In this document: in pieces, positions 1-5,664 of the stretch | Layout: the number at the start of each line of letters is the position of its first letter | How positions within the stretch are numbered: position 1 is the stretch's first letter | Assembly (NCBI GenBank): GCA_027044005.1 | Contig: JALUDK010000127.1 | Span: forward strand, 1-16,527 | DNA: 16,527 nucleotides | Reading direction: 5' to 3' | Origin: Acidilobaceae archaeon | Lineage (GTDB): Archaea; Thermoproteota; Thermoprotei_A; Sulfolobales; Acidilobaceae | The notes under the pieces: generated by a model | What the model saw: the letters and a program-made list of their open reading frames with translations, nothing else | Database searches by the model: none | What the model was told of the DNA's origin: nothing | Position numbers and translations under genes: made by a program

Positions 1-576
1 ATACTAGACGAGAGGGACGGCAAGCACGTCTTCATCCCGCTCCAGGGCGTATACATGCCCAGGAAGGGGGATATCGTGATAGGCCTCATAACGGGCCAGG
101 GCATAGTAAACTGGTTCGTTGACATAAACTCCCCCTACCAGGCGATACTAACCGTGCAGGACTTCCTGGGCAGGCCGTTCAACCCCATGACCGATGATAT
201 GTCGAAGCTACTAAGGGTCGGGGACTACGTTAAGGCGCAGATCCAGGCATTCGACAGGACCAGGAACCCCACCCTAACGGTCCAGGGCGAGGGCCTGGGC
301 AGGATAGTAGAGGGGAAGATAGTAGAGGTGCTCCCGAGCAGGATACCCAGGATAATAGGGAAAAAGCACAGCATGATTAATATGATCTCCGAGGAGACCG
401 GGTGCGAGATCTACGCTGCGGTGAACGGGAGGATCCACCTCAAGTGCCCCAACGAGGATAGCGAGGCCATAGCCATACTGGCGATAAAGAAGATCGAGAG
501 GGAGACGCATACGGTAGGCTTAACAGAGAGAGTAAAGAAGCTTATAGAGGAGGAGAAGAAGGTGAGGGGTGTCTAA
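1..576 (+). CDS. rrp4: Exosome RNA-binding subunit Rrp4 (5' end missing)
   Basis: Rrp4 is part of the trimeric RNA-binding cap of the archaeal exosome, which feeds RNA into the Rrp41/Rrp42 ring for 3'-5' decay or tailing. The reading frame is open from base 1, so the ATG at 55 is internal and the true start lies upstream. There are 191 visible codons; the family is usually around 230-260 residues, so roughly the first 45-60 residues, including most of the N-terminal domain, are missing. An S1 domain runs from about PRKGDIVIG to the segment ending near base 290 and has the INSPYQAIL strand. A KH domain follows, with the loop PRIIGKKHSM (about bases 346-375) and the strand GRIHLKC. The C-terminus is charged and helical. 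The stop is 5 bases before rrp41, which is the classic archaeal exosome gene order. Confidence 0.95.
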   Translation: MLDERDGKHVFIPLQGVYMPRKGDIVIGLITGQGIVNWFVDINSPYQAILTVQDFLGRPFNPMTDDMSKLLRVGDYVKAQIQAFDRTRNPTLTVQGEGLGRIVEGKIVEVLPSRIPRIIGKKHSMINMISEETGCEIYAAVNGRIHLKCPNEDSEAIAILAIKKIERETHTVGLTERVKKLIEEEKKVRGV

Positions 577-581
577 GAGGG

Positions 582-1310
582 ATGGCAAGGAAGGACAATG
601 TAACCCTCTTCAGGGAGGACGGCACCAGGCTAGACGGGCGCAAGCCCGATGAGATGCGCCCCATCAAGATGGAGGTCGGGGTTCTCGATAACGCCGACGG
701 GTCGGCGCTAGTCGAGTTCGGCAGGACAAAGGTCCTAGCAGCAGTATACGGCCCCAGGGAGCCAGTGCAGAAGTACATAGTCATCCCCGACAAGGCAGTG
801 CTAAGGGTAAGGTACCACATGGCCCCATTCTCCACCTCGGAGAGGAAGAGCCCAGCCCCCTCCAGGAGGGAGGTGGAGCTCTCCAAGGTGATAAGGGAGG
901 CCCTGGAGCCTGTGGTACTAACAGACCAGTTCCCCAGGACAGCTATAGACATATTCATAGAGGTACTACAGGCGGATGGGGGTACGAGGACCACCGGACT
1001 CACAGCAGCCTCCCTGGCGCTAGCCGACGCTGGCATACCAATGAGGGCCCTAGTCGGCGGCGTCGCGGTGGGCAAGATCCAGGGCAGGCTCGTCCTCGAC
1101 ATAGACGAGGTCGAGGACAACTATGCAGAGGCAGATATGCCAGTGGGGGCTGCACCCGATATAGGACTCATCACCCTCTTCCAGATAAACGGTGTGATGA
1201 CGAGGGAGGAGGTTATGAAGGGGCTAGACATGGCACTTGAGGCTATAAACAGGATAGTAGAGATGGAGAAGGAGGTACTCAAGTCTAAATACATGAAGGT
1301 GGAGGTGTAG
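582..1310 (+). CDS. rrp41: Exosome catalytic subunit Rrp41 (RNase PH fold)
   Basis: Rrp41 is the catalytic subunit of the hexameric Rrp41/Rrp42 ring. It performs phosphate-dependent 3'-5' RNA degradation and, in reverse, adds heteropolymeric tails. The 242-residue protein has the RNase PH fold: RLDGRKPDEMRPI near residue 17, the RNA-binding loop with arginines around residues 88-96, the phosphate-binding GGTRTT at 133-138, and the acidic catalytic segment EDNYAEADMP with D179 and D185. This matches the catalytic aspartates known in the family. The length is normal. The ATG at 582 is preceded by AAGAGGG, and the gene sits 5 bases after rrp4 and 5 bases before rrp42. I see nothing unusual; the gene should be functional. 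Confidence 0.97.
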   Translation: MARKDNVTLFREDGTRLDGRKPDEMRPIKMEVGVLDNADGSALVEFGRTKVLAAVYGPREPVQKYIVIPDKAVLRVRYHMAPFSTSERKSPAPSRREVELSKVIREALEPVVLTDQFPRTAIDIFIEVLQADGGTRTTGLTAASLALADAGIPMRALVGGVAVGKIQGRLVLDIDEVEDNYAEADMPVGAAPDIGLITLFQINGVMTREEVMKGLDMALEAINRIVEMEKEVLKSKYMKVEV

Positions 1311-1315
1311 GAGAG

Positions 1316-2152
1316 ATGAGCATGACACCATTCAGGGTCCCAGTAGTCCCCACACTCAAGAAGGAGACCTTCATAAGCCTCTACCGCAAGGGAATGAGGA
1401 TAGACGACAGGGACCTATTCACGCCGAGGAAGATAGAGATCGAGACCGGAGTCATAGAGAAGGCAGAGGGATCAGCGCTAGTCAAGCTAGGCAACACAAA
1501 GGTCCTAGCCGGGGTCAAGATAGAGGTGGGCACGCCCTTCAAGGACACGCCAAACCAGGGAGTGCTAACTGTACACGCAGAATTCGTGCCCCTAGCATCG
1601 CCAGTCTTCGAGCCAGGACCCCCGGATGAGAATGCAATAGAGCTGGCCAGAGTCATCGACAGGAGCCTAAGGGAGGTCGGTGCGGTAGACCTAGAATCAC
1701 TGGTGATAAGGGAGGGCGAGAAGGTCTGGATAGTGTGGGTAGACCTCTACGTGATCGACCACGACGGCAACCTGTTCGACGCAAGCATGTTAGCAGCCAT
1801 GGCCGCCCTAAGGACGGCGAAGCTACCAGACTATGAGGAGTACGAGACGGGGGAAATAGAGGTTCTCAAGGACAAGAGCCAGGGCCCCCTCAAGATAAAC
1901 CACACAGTAGTAACAGTAACAACCGCCAAGGTGGGTGACTACATAATAGTAGACCCAACCCTAGACGAGGAGACAATAGCCGACTCTAGGATGGTGGTAG
2001 CCGTAGACGAGCAGGGCAGGATAGTAGGGCTACAGAAGACCGGGGAGGCGGGATACACCAGAGAGGAGATACAGAAGGTATTCAACATCTCACAAGGAGC
2101 AGCCAAGGTATACTTTAAATCCCTAGAAGAGGCGCTAGCCCGCAAGGGGTAG
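1316..2152 (+). CDS. rrp42: Exosome structural subunit Rrp42
   Basis: Rrp42 alternates with Rrp41 in the exosome ring. In archaea it lacks its own catalytic site but shapes the active site and the RNA path of Rrp41. The 278-residue protein has the RNase PH fold: RIDDRDLFTPRKIEIETG near residue 28, GNTKVLAGVK, and DHDGNLFDASMLAAMAAL in the middle. In place of the Rrp41 acidic catalytic motif it has DPTLDEETIADSRMVVAV, as expected for the inactive paralogue. The ATG at 1316 is chosen because GGAGGTG at 1301-1307 lies at normal Shine-Dalgarno distance; an in-frame ATG at 1322 is also possible. Near the 3' end the codons ttt-aaa, uncommon in this DNA, create a TATA-like stretch (2113-2120) that may serve the next gene. 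Confidence 0.96.
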   Translation: MSMTPFRVPVVPTLKKETFISLYRKGMRIDDRDLFTPRKIEIETGVIEKAEGSALVKLGNTKVLAGVKIEVGTPFKDTPNQGVLTVHAEFVPLASPVFEPGPPDENAIELARVIDRSLREVGAVDLESLVIREGEKVWIVWVDLYVIDHDGNLFDASMLAAMAALRTAKLPDYEEYETGEIEVLKDKSQGPLKINHTVVTVTTAKVGDYIIVDPTLDEETIADSRMVVAVDEQGRIVGLQKTGEAGYTREEIQKVFNISQGAAKVYFKSLEEALARKG

Positions 2153-2167
2153 AGGAGGAGCTGGGCC

Positions 2168-2431
2168 ATGGGCAGGACCAAGATAGTAGGACCGGCAGGT
2201 AGGTACGGGCCAAGGTACGGTGTAAGCGTAAGGAAGAGAGTAAGGGACATACTACTCAGGAAGCAGCAGAAGCACGAGTGCCCATTCTGCGGCTCCACAG
2301 GAACAGTCTACAGGATCTCGGTGGGCATATGGGCATGCAAGAAGTGCGGAGTCAAATGGGCAGGAGCAGCATACACACCACGCTCAGAGATAGCACCCTA
2401 CTTCAGGAAGGGATACGTGGTAAGGGAGTAA
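2168..2431 (+). CDS. rpl37ae: Large-subunit ribosomal protein L37Ae (eL43)
   Basis: L37Ae is a small zinc-ribbon protein of the archaeal and eukaryotic 50S/60S ribosomal subunit that binds 23S rRNA. The 87-residue sequence opens with a basic tail rich in Gly, Arg and Tyr, then RKRVRDILLRKQQKH, then the zinc ribbon with C38-x2-C41 and C57-x2-C60 (CPFC, CKKC). The C-terminal motif is AYTPRSEIAPYFRKG. Length and all four metal ligands are as expected. It lies 15 bases after rrp42, with AGGAGG-type purines about 12 bases before the ATG, and it is a standard member of the archaeal exosome cluster. Read-through from the exosome promoter is likely; a private promoter inside the end of rrp42 is possible. 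Confidence 0.97.
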   Translation: MGRTKIVGPAGRYGPRYGVSVRKRVRDILLRKQQKHECPFCGSTGTVYRISVGIWACKKCGVKWAGAAYTPRSEIAPYFRKGYVVRE

Positions 2432-2436
2432 CGGGG

Positions 2437-2994
2437 ATGCCCCGACCCCCCACACCTCCTACCCGCATAATCATAACCACAAGCAGGAGGCCATCACCAA
2501 GAACCAGGTCCCTGGTAAAGGACCTTGTAGGTGTGATACCAGGAGCAGTCAGGCTAACCAGGGGACACCTAACCTACCAGGAGCTCTCCATAGAGGCCAC
2601 AACCCTAGGAGCGGACAGGGTAGTCATAGTAGGGGAGAAGAGGGGTAACCCAAGCATAATGAGGATATACGAGCCAGAGCCGCCCGAGGGCCTGAACAAT
2701 ATCGTCACACTCATAATCAAGGGGGTAAAACTGGCTAGGGAAGCCGGGGTGCCCAACAGGGCGAAAGCCAGGATCCTCAGAGTAGAGCACGACGGGGGAG
2801 AGGATGCAATGGAGGTAGCGGAAGCACTAGTCAGGGGGCTCCACGCCAAGCTAACCCCCACACGGGGCCCCAGCGTGGTGGCCAAGCTAGAATCCAGGGG
2901 AGACAAGGAGGTGCTACTCACATTCACAAGCAACGGCTCGCAGGTAGGGCCGACACTCAGAATAGGTATACCGTGGAGGATGATCAAGCAGTGA
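2437..2994 (+). CDS. Brix domain ribosome-biogenesis protein
   Basis: Archaeal Brix-domain proteins resemble eukaryotic Imp4/Rpf1-type factors that act in pre-rRNA processing and ribosome assembly. The protein from the ATG at 2437 is 185 residues, close to the usual archaeal length. It has IIITTSRRPSPRTRSLVKDL at residues 10-29, the central ELSIEATTLGADRVVIVGEK segment typical of this family, then NPSIMRIYEP, and a C-terminal strand-rich part ending in RIGIPWRMIK. The reading frame is open further upstream, inside rpl37ae, but a start there would be read in another frame of the ribosomal protein gene; 2437, 5 bases after the rpl37ae stop, is the sensible start. The stop codon overlaps the GTG of the next gene by four bases (GTGA), which suggests coupled translation. 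Confidence 0.88.
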   Translation: MPRPPTPPTRIIITTSRRPSPRTRSLVKDLVGVIPGAVRLTRGHLTYQELSIEATTLGADRVVIVGEKRGNPSIMRIYEPEPPEGLNNIVTLIIKGVKLAREAGVPNRAKARILRVEHDGGEDAMEVAEALVRGLHAKLTPTRGPSVVAKLESRGDKEVLLTFTSNGSQVGPTLRIGIPWRMIKQ

Positions 2995-3236
2995 ACAAGG
3001 CATCATACAAGATATGCATACCCCACGCAGAAGAGGTGGAGAAAGCCCTAAGAGCTGAGCTAAGCCAGCCGGCACCCCAGAAGGGAAGGGTAACCCTCAG
3101 GGTGGAGGACGGGTGCCTGGTTATAGAGATAGAGTCACCATCACTAAACGGCCTCAGGGCCCTAAGCAACTCCTTCCTATACCTAGCCCACGCAGCCTAC
3201 AGTAGCCTAGAGGCCGCTGATAGGGGACCAGGCTAG
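2991..3236 (+). CDS. pcc1: KEOPS complex Pcc1-like subunit
   Basis: Pcc1 is the small dimerising subunit of the KEOPS complex, which makes the universal t6A base at position 37 of ANN-decoding tRNAs together with Kae1, Bud32 and Cgi121. The 81-residue product shows the Pcc1 pattern: an N-terminal strand and helix (HAEEVEKALRAEL), a strand pair around VTLRVEDGCLVIEIES, and the final helix LNGLRALSNSFLYLAHAAYSSL. I place the start at GTG 2991 rather than the in-frame GTG 2973. The GGAGGA at 2975-2980 then lies 10 bases upstream as a Shine-Dalgarno site, and the start overlaps the previous stop as GTGA. The family assignment rests on pattern and length; some archaea carry more than one Pcc1 paralogue, and this may be one of them. 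Confidence 0.8.
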   Translation: MNKASYKICIPHAEEVEKALRAELSQPAPQKGRVTLRVEDGCLVIEIESPSLNGLRALSNSFLYLAHAAYSSLEAADRGPG

Positions 3237-3244
3237 TTTAAAAT
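3237..3244 (+). promoter_or_regulatory. TATA box for the prefoldin beta transcription unit
   Basis: TTTAAAAT directly after the pcc1 stop codon is a good crenarchaeal TATA element. Transcription would begin about 25 bases downstream, near 3263-3268, giving a leader of about 30 bases with GGGAGGGTG (3279-3287) before the ATG at 3295. The gap of 58 bases is the first real intergenic space after rrp4, which supports a separate promoter. Confidence 0.6.
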
Positions 3245-3251
3245 CCCCAGC

Positions 3252-3265
3252 AGGGCTCATGCCCT
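3252..3265. repeat. Inverted repeat over the prefoldin start site
   Basis: AGGGC and GCCCT (5-bp arms) flank a 4-base centre TCAT. The dyad centre is about 18 bases downstream of the TATA centre and reaches the expected transcription start. It could be a regulator-binding site or a small hairpin at the 5' end of the mRNA. Five-bp arms can arise by chance. Confidence 0.3.
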
Positions 3266-3294
3266 AGCCTGTGGGTTAGGGAGGGTGCACTAGG

Positions 3295-3669
3295 ATGGTG
3301 GAGAAGGTACCCGCGGACGTGGAGGCAAAGTACAACAAGTATATCCAGCTAAAGGAGACCCAGGCGGCACTCAGCCAGGAGAGGATCATGCTAGAGGGGA
3401 CCCTCGCCGAGATCGACTCGATGATAGAGAAGATAAAAGAGTTAGAGGACGACGTGGAGCTATACAAGATGATAGGAAACGTGCTAGTCAAGACAAGGAA
3501 AGACGCAATCCTAAAGGAGCTAGAGGACAGGAAGGAGGATCTAGAAATCAGGCTCAAGGCAATCAAGAGCCAGGAAGACTCGATCAAGAAGGAGCTAGAC
3601 CGCCTGGCAGAGGAGCTCAAGAGGCTCCTCGGAGGCGGCGGGGGCCAACCCGGTGCAGCGGGAGGATGA
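3295..3669 (+). CDS. pfdB: Prefoldin beta subunit
   Basis: Prefoldin is a jellyfish-shaped hexamer (two alpha, four beta) that holds unfolded proteins in its coiled-coil tentacles and passes them to the thermosome chaperonin. The 124-residue protein has the beta-subunit layout. A long helix (about residues 5-48, rich in Q, E, L and K) leads to a central beta hairpin around VELYKMIGNVLVKTRKDAI (about 59-77), followed by a second long helix (about 78-114). It ends with a flexible Gly-rich tail (GGGGGQPGAAGG). The ATG at 3295 has GGGAGGGTG 8-9 bases upstream and its own TATA box. The alpha subunit is not in the window. Confidence is high because of length, coiled-coil pattern and gene context. 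Confidence 0.94.
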   Translation: MVEKVPADVEAKYNKYIQLKETQAALSQERIMLEGTLAEIDSMIEKIKELEDDVELYKMIGNVLVKTRKDAILKELEDRKEDLEIRLKAIKSQEDSIKKELDRLAEELKRLLGGGGGQPGAAGG

Positions 3670-3955
3670 CCATCTCGAGGAGGCCCTAACGGCTGCCGAG
3701 GAGAAGGCAAGAGAGGTACTAGAGAGGCTACTCGGCGACAGATCCTCCACATACACTATACTACTCAGGCTAGAAGAAGACCCTAGAGGAGGCTATAAGC
3801 TGGGCATAGAGATAGAGGCCTCCAGGCCCAGGGCAAGGTGGATAAGGGAAGTAGTGGAGGAGGCAACCCGTGAAGCAGCAAGGGAATTCGAGAAGCGGCT
3901 TAGAGCGTATAGGAAGCCTAGTCGAGGCTCGAAGGGTAGCAGTACTAACCCATAA
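3653..3955 (+). CDS. Small DUF3194-like protein, function unknown
   Basis: This 100-residue acidic-basic protein resembles the archaeal family DUF3194, which is often found next to prefoldin beta. I know of no function for it. It has an N-terminal helix (HLEEALTAAEEKAREVLERLL), a strand pair around STYTILLRLEEDP and YKLGIEIEAS, and a C-terminal helix (ARWIREVVEEATREAAREFEKR), so it looks like a compact helix-strand-strand-helix fold. It has no signal peptide, membrane segment or obvious active site. The only reasonable start is GTG 3653, inside the end of pfdB (17-base overlap); an ATG at 3666 is in a different frame and soon hits a stop. Its last 29 codons overlap the DHH gene, and its Gly/Ser-rich tail there looks poorly constrained. 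Confidence 0.65.
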   Translation: MQREDDHLEEALTAAEEKAREVLERLLGDRSSTYTILLRLEEDPRGGYKLGIEIEASRPRARWIREVVEEATREAAREFEKRLRAYRKPSRGSKGSSTNP

Positions 3956-4883
3956 GAACGCCGACCCAGACGCTGTGGCATCAGCACTCCTGGCATCAAA
4001 GCTAGTGGAATGCCTAGGCGGTGAGCCATGCATACTACTACCAGAAGGCCTATCACACCAATCAAAGAAACTCCTAGAGGGCCTTAACCTAGAGCTCGGC
4101 GAATGCAAAGGAGACCCGGAGCTAGTGGTAGTGGTAGACACGGCAAACCCAGCCCAGCTAGGCGGCCTACAAGACCTCCTAGAGAAGCCCCTAATCCTAA
4201 TCGACCACCACGCACCCGGCATCCTAGCGGAGAAGGCGCTATACAGCATAGTGGAGCCAGCCGCCTCAGCAACCGAGCTGACCGCAAACCTGCTAGAGGA
4301 GGCCGGGTGCAGGCTAGGGGCTAGCGAAGCCACGCTGGGCCTAGCAGGCATAATATATGATACTAAGAGGTTCCTACTGGCAACACCCAAAACATTCCGG
4401 GCCGCATACTGGCTAGCCAGCCAGGGGGGAGACTATACAAGGGCGCTATCACTACTATCAAGCCAAGGCCCAGCACCCATGCCGGAGAGAATGGCAAGGC
4501 TGAAAGCAGTCTCAAGGCTCAGGCTAGGAAGAGCATGCAAGGATATACTAGTTGCCGTCACCCACATAGGCAGCTACGAGTCGTCAGTAGCCAGGAGCCT
4601 AGTAGAGCTAGGGGCAGACGTGGCGGTAGTGCTGACCGAGAGGAGGGATGGATACAGGGCATCAGTAAGGACCTCGAAGCTCGCTGAGGAACACGGGATC
4701 AGGGCCGACGCCGTCGCGAGGTACCTGGCAGAGAAGTACGGGGGCCAGGGAGGAGGCCACCCCGGGGCGGCGATGGCCCAGCTCCCCTTTATAGCGCCCA
4801 GCGTGGAGGAGGCTACAGATCTGGTAGCCAAGAGCCTACCCGGTAAAGTGGCCAGGATGTGCACCGGGGGTAGAGGCAGGTGA
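3870..4883 (+). CDS. DHH-family phosphoesterase (RecJ/NrnA-like)
   Basis: DHH/DHHA1 proteins are metal-dependent phosphoesterases such as RecJ nuclease, NrnA oligoribonuclease/pAp phosphatase and cyclic-dinucleotide hydrolases. The 337-residue protein has motif I THKNADPDA (27-35; H28, D32, D34), D90 in VVVVDTAN, the signature DHH at 112-114 in LILIDHHAPG, and the DHHA1 motif GGGHPGA (294-300, H297) near the C-terminus. All metal and substrate residues are therefore present. The size fits the short NrnA-like group rather than full RecJ. The GTG at 3870 is supported by GGAGGAGG at 3856-3863, six bases upstream, and a stop codon in frame at 3852 blocks a longer start. It overlaps the upstream gene by 86 bases and the XPF gene by four. 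Substrate is unknown; short RNA or DNA fragments fit the neighbourhood of exosome and nuclease genes. Confidence 0.88.
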   Translation: MKQQGNSRSGLERIGSLVEARRVAVLTHKNADPDAVASALLASKLVECLGGEPCILLPEGLSHQSKKLLEGLNLELGECKGDPELVVVVDTANPAQLGGLQDLLEKPLILIDHHAPGILAEKALYSIVEPAASATELTANLLEEAGCRLGASEATLGLAGIIYDTKRFLLATPKTFRAAYWLASQGGDYTRALSLLSSQGPAPMPERMARLKAVSRLRLGRACKDILVAVTHIGSYESSVARSLVELGADVAVVLTERRDGYRASVRTSKLAEEHGIRADAVARYLAEKYGGQGGGHPGAAMAQLPFIAPSVEEATDLVAKSLPGKVARMCTGGRGR

Positions 4884-5575
4884 CGGTCAGAGTCTACGCA
4901 GACGTGAGAGAGGAGAAGAGCGGGATACCATCAATACTAGAGGCATCAGGCCTAATGGTGATAAGGAGACAGCTCCCCATAGGAGACTATATAGTATCGG
5001 ACCAGGTGGCCATAGAAAGGAAGAGCGCATACGACTTCGCCAAGAGCCTCTTCGACGGCAGGCTATTCGAGCAGGCCAGGAGGATGAGCGAGGCCTACCC
5101 AGTCATAGTCTACATAGTAGAGGGAGACCCGGGCAGGATAAGGAGGTTCGCAGGACTACACAAGCAACTCTACTCCGCGATGGCAACACTAACAATAGAC
5201 TACGACGCTAGGATACTCATAAGCAACGGGCCCCAAGGCAGCGCGGAGCTGATAGCAGCTATAGCCAGGAGAATCCAGGGAGGCGGTGGCGGCAGAGTAG
5301 TTATACACAAGAAGCCGAAGATAGACGATATAGAGTCGTGGCAGTTGTACGTGCTCCAATCCTTCCCCCAAGTGGGCCCCAAGACGGCGGAGAGGATCCT
5401 AGAACGGTTCGGAACAGTCGAGAGGTTCTGCCGAGCCACCATGGCAGAACTCTCCACAGTGCCGGGGCTAGGAGAGAAGAAGGCTGAAAGCATTAGGAGG
5501 ATACTCATCACACCCTACAGGAGCGGCAGGAAGAGGAGCCAGGGAACGCTAGACGAGTACACAGGCCAGGAGTAG
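4880..5575 (+). CDS. xpf: Short XPF/ERCC4-family structure-specific endonuclease
   Basis: Crenarchaeal XPF is a homodimeric nuclease without the helicase part found in euryarchaeal Hef. It cuts 3' flaps, nicked junctions and branched DNA in repair and fork processing. The 231-residue protein has the ERCC4 nuclease core with GD at 35-36 and the catalytic ERKxxxD motif (E46, R47, K48, D52). A tandem helix-hairpin-helix region follows (about 155-210) with FPQVGPKTAERIL and VPGLGEKKAESI. The tail has QGTLDEYT (221-228), which resembles a PCNA-interacting peptide with an imperfect final position. The GTG start at 4880 overlaps the DHH stop as GTGA, so translation is probably coupled. The organisation closely matches the Sulfolobus enzyme, which is known to need PCNA. 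Confidence 0.93.
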   Translation: MTVRVYADVREEKSGIPSILEASGLMVIRRQLPIGDYIVSDQVAIERKSAYDFAKSLFDGRLFEQARRMSEAYPVIVYIVEGDPGRIRRFAGLHKQLYSAMATLTIDYDARILISNGPQGSAELIAAIARRIQGGGGGRVVIHKKPKIDDIESWQLYVLQSFPQVGPKTAERILERFGTVERFCRATMAELSTVPGLGEKKAESIRRILITPYRSGRKRSQGTLDEYTGQE

Positions 5576-5596
5576 CGGCGGCGAGGATCGTCATCG

Positions 5597-5604
5597 CTTT
5601 ATAA
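5597..5604 (+). promoter_or_regulatory. TATA box of the EF-2 gene
   Basis: CTTTATAA in the 89-base gap between the XPF gene and EF-2 is a strong archaeal TATA element. The predicted transcription start is near 5625-5630, giving a leader of about 35-40 bases before the ATG at 5665. Confidence 0.7.
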
Positions 5605-5664
5605 CCCCTACACGAGCCCCCGGAAGGGTACTTGGAGTATTCCCGGGAGAAGGGGTGTACCTGG

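Noticed and set aside
542..1120. A 192-codon open frame on the - strand opposite rrp41
   Set aside because: Antisense shadow of a strongly conserved gene in GC-rich DNA; Ser/Leu/Thr-rich, no motif and no promoter.
3770..4390. A 206-codon open frame on the - strand opposite the DUF3194 and DHH genes
   Set aside because: Its composition is typical of a reverse-strand shadow, and the + strand DHH motifs in the same place are unmistakable.
5641..5648. Palindrome TCCCGGGA in the EF-2 leader
   Set aside because: Eight GC-rich bases are expected by chance in this DNA; it lies next to the ribosome-binding site but no larger structure is convincing.
5632..5664. N-terminal extension of EF-2 from TTG 5632
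   Set aside because: The codon lies at the predicted transcription start, lacks a ribosome-binding site, and the ATG at 5665 gives the normal family length.
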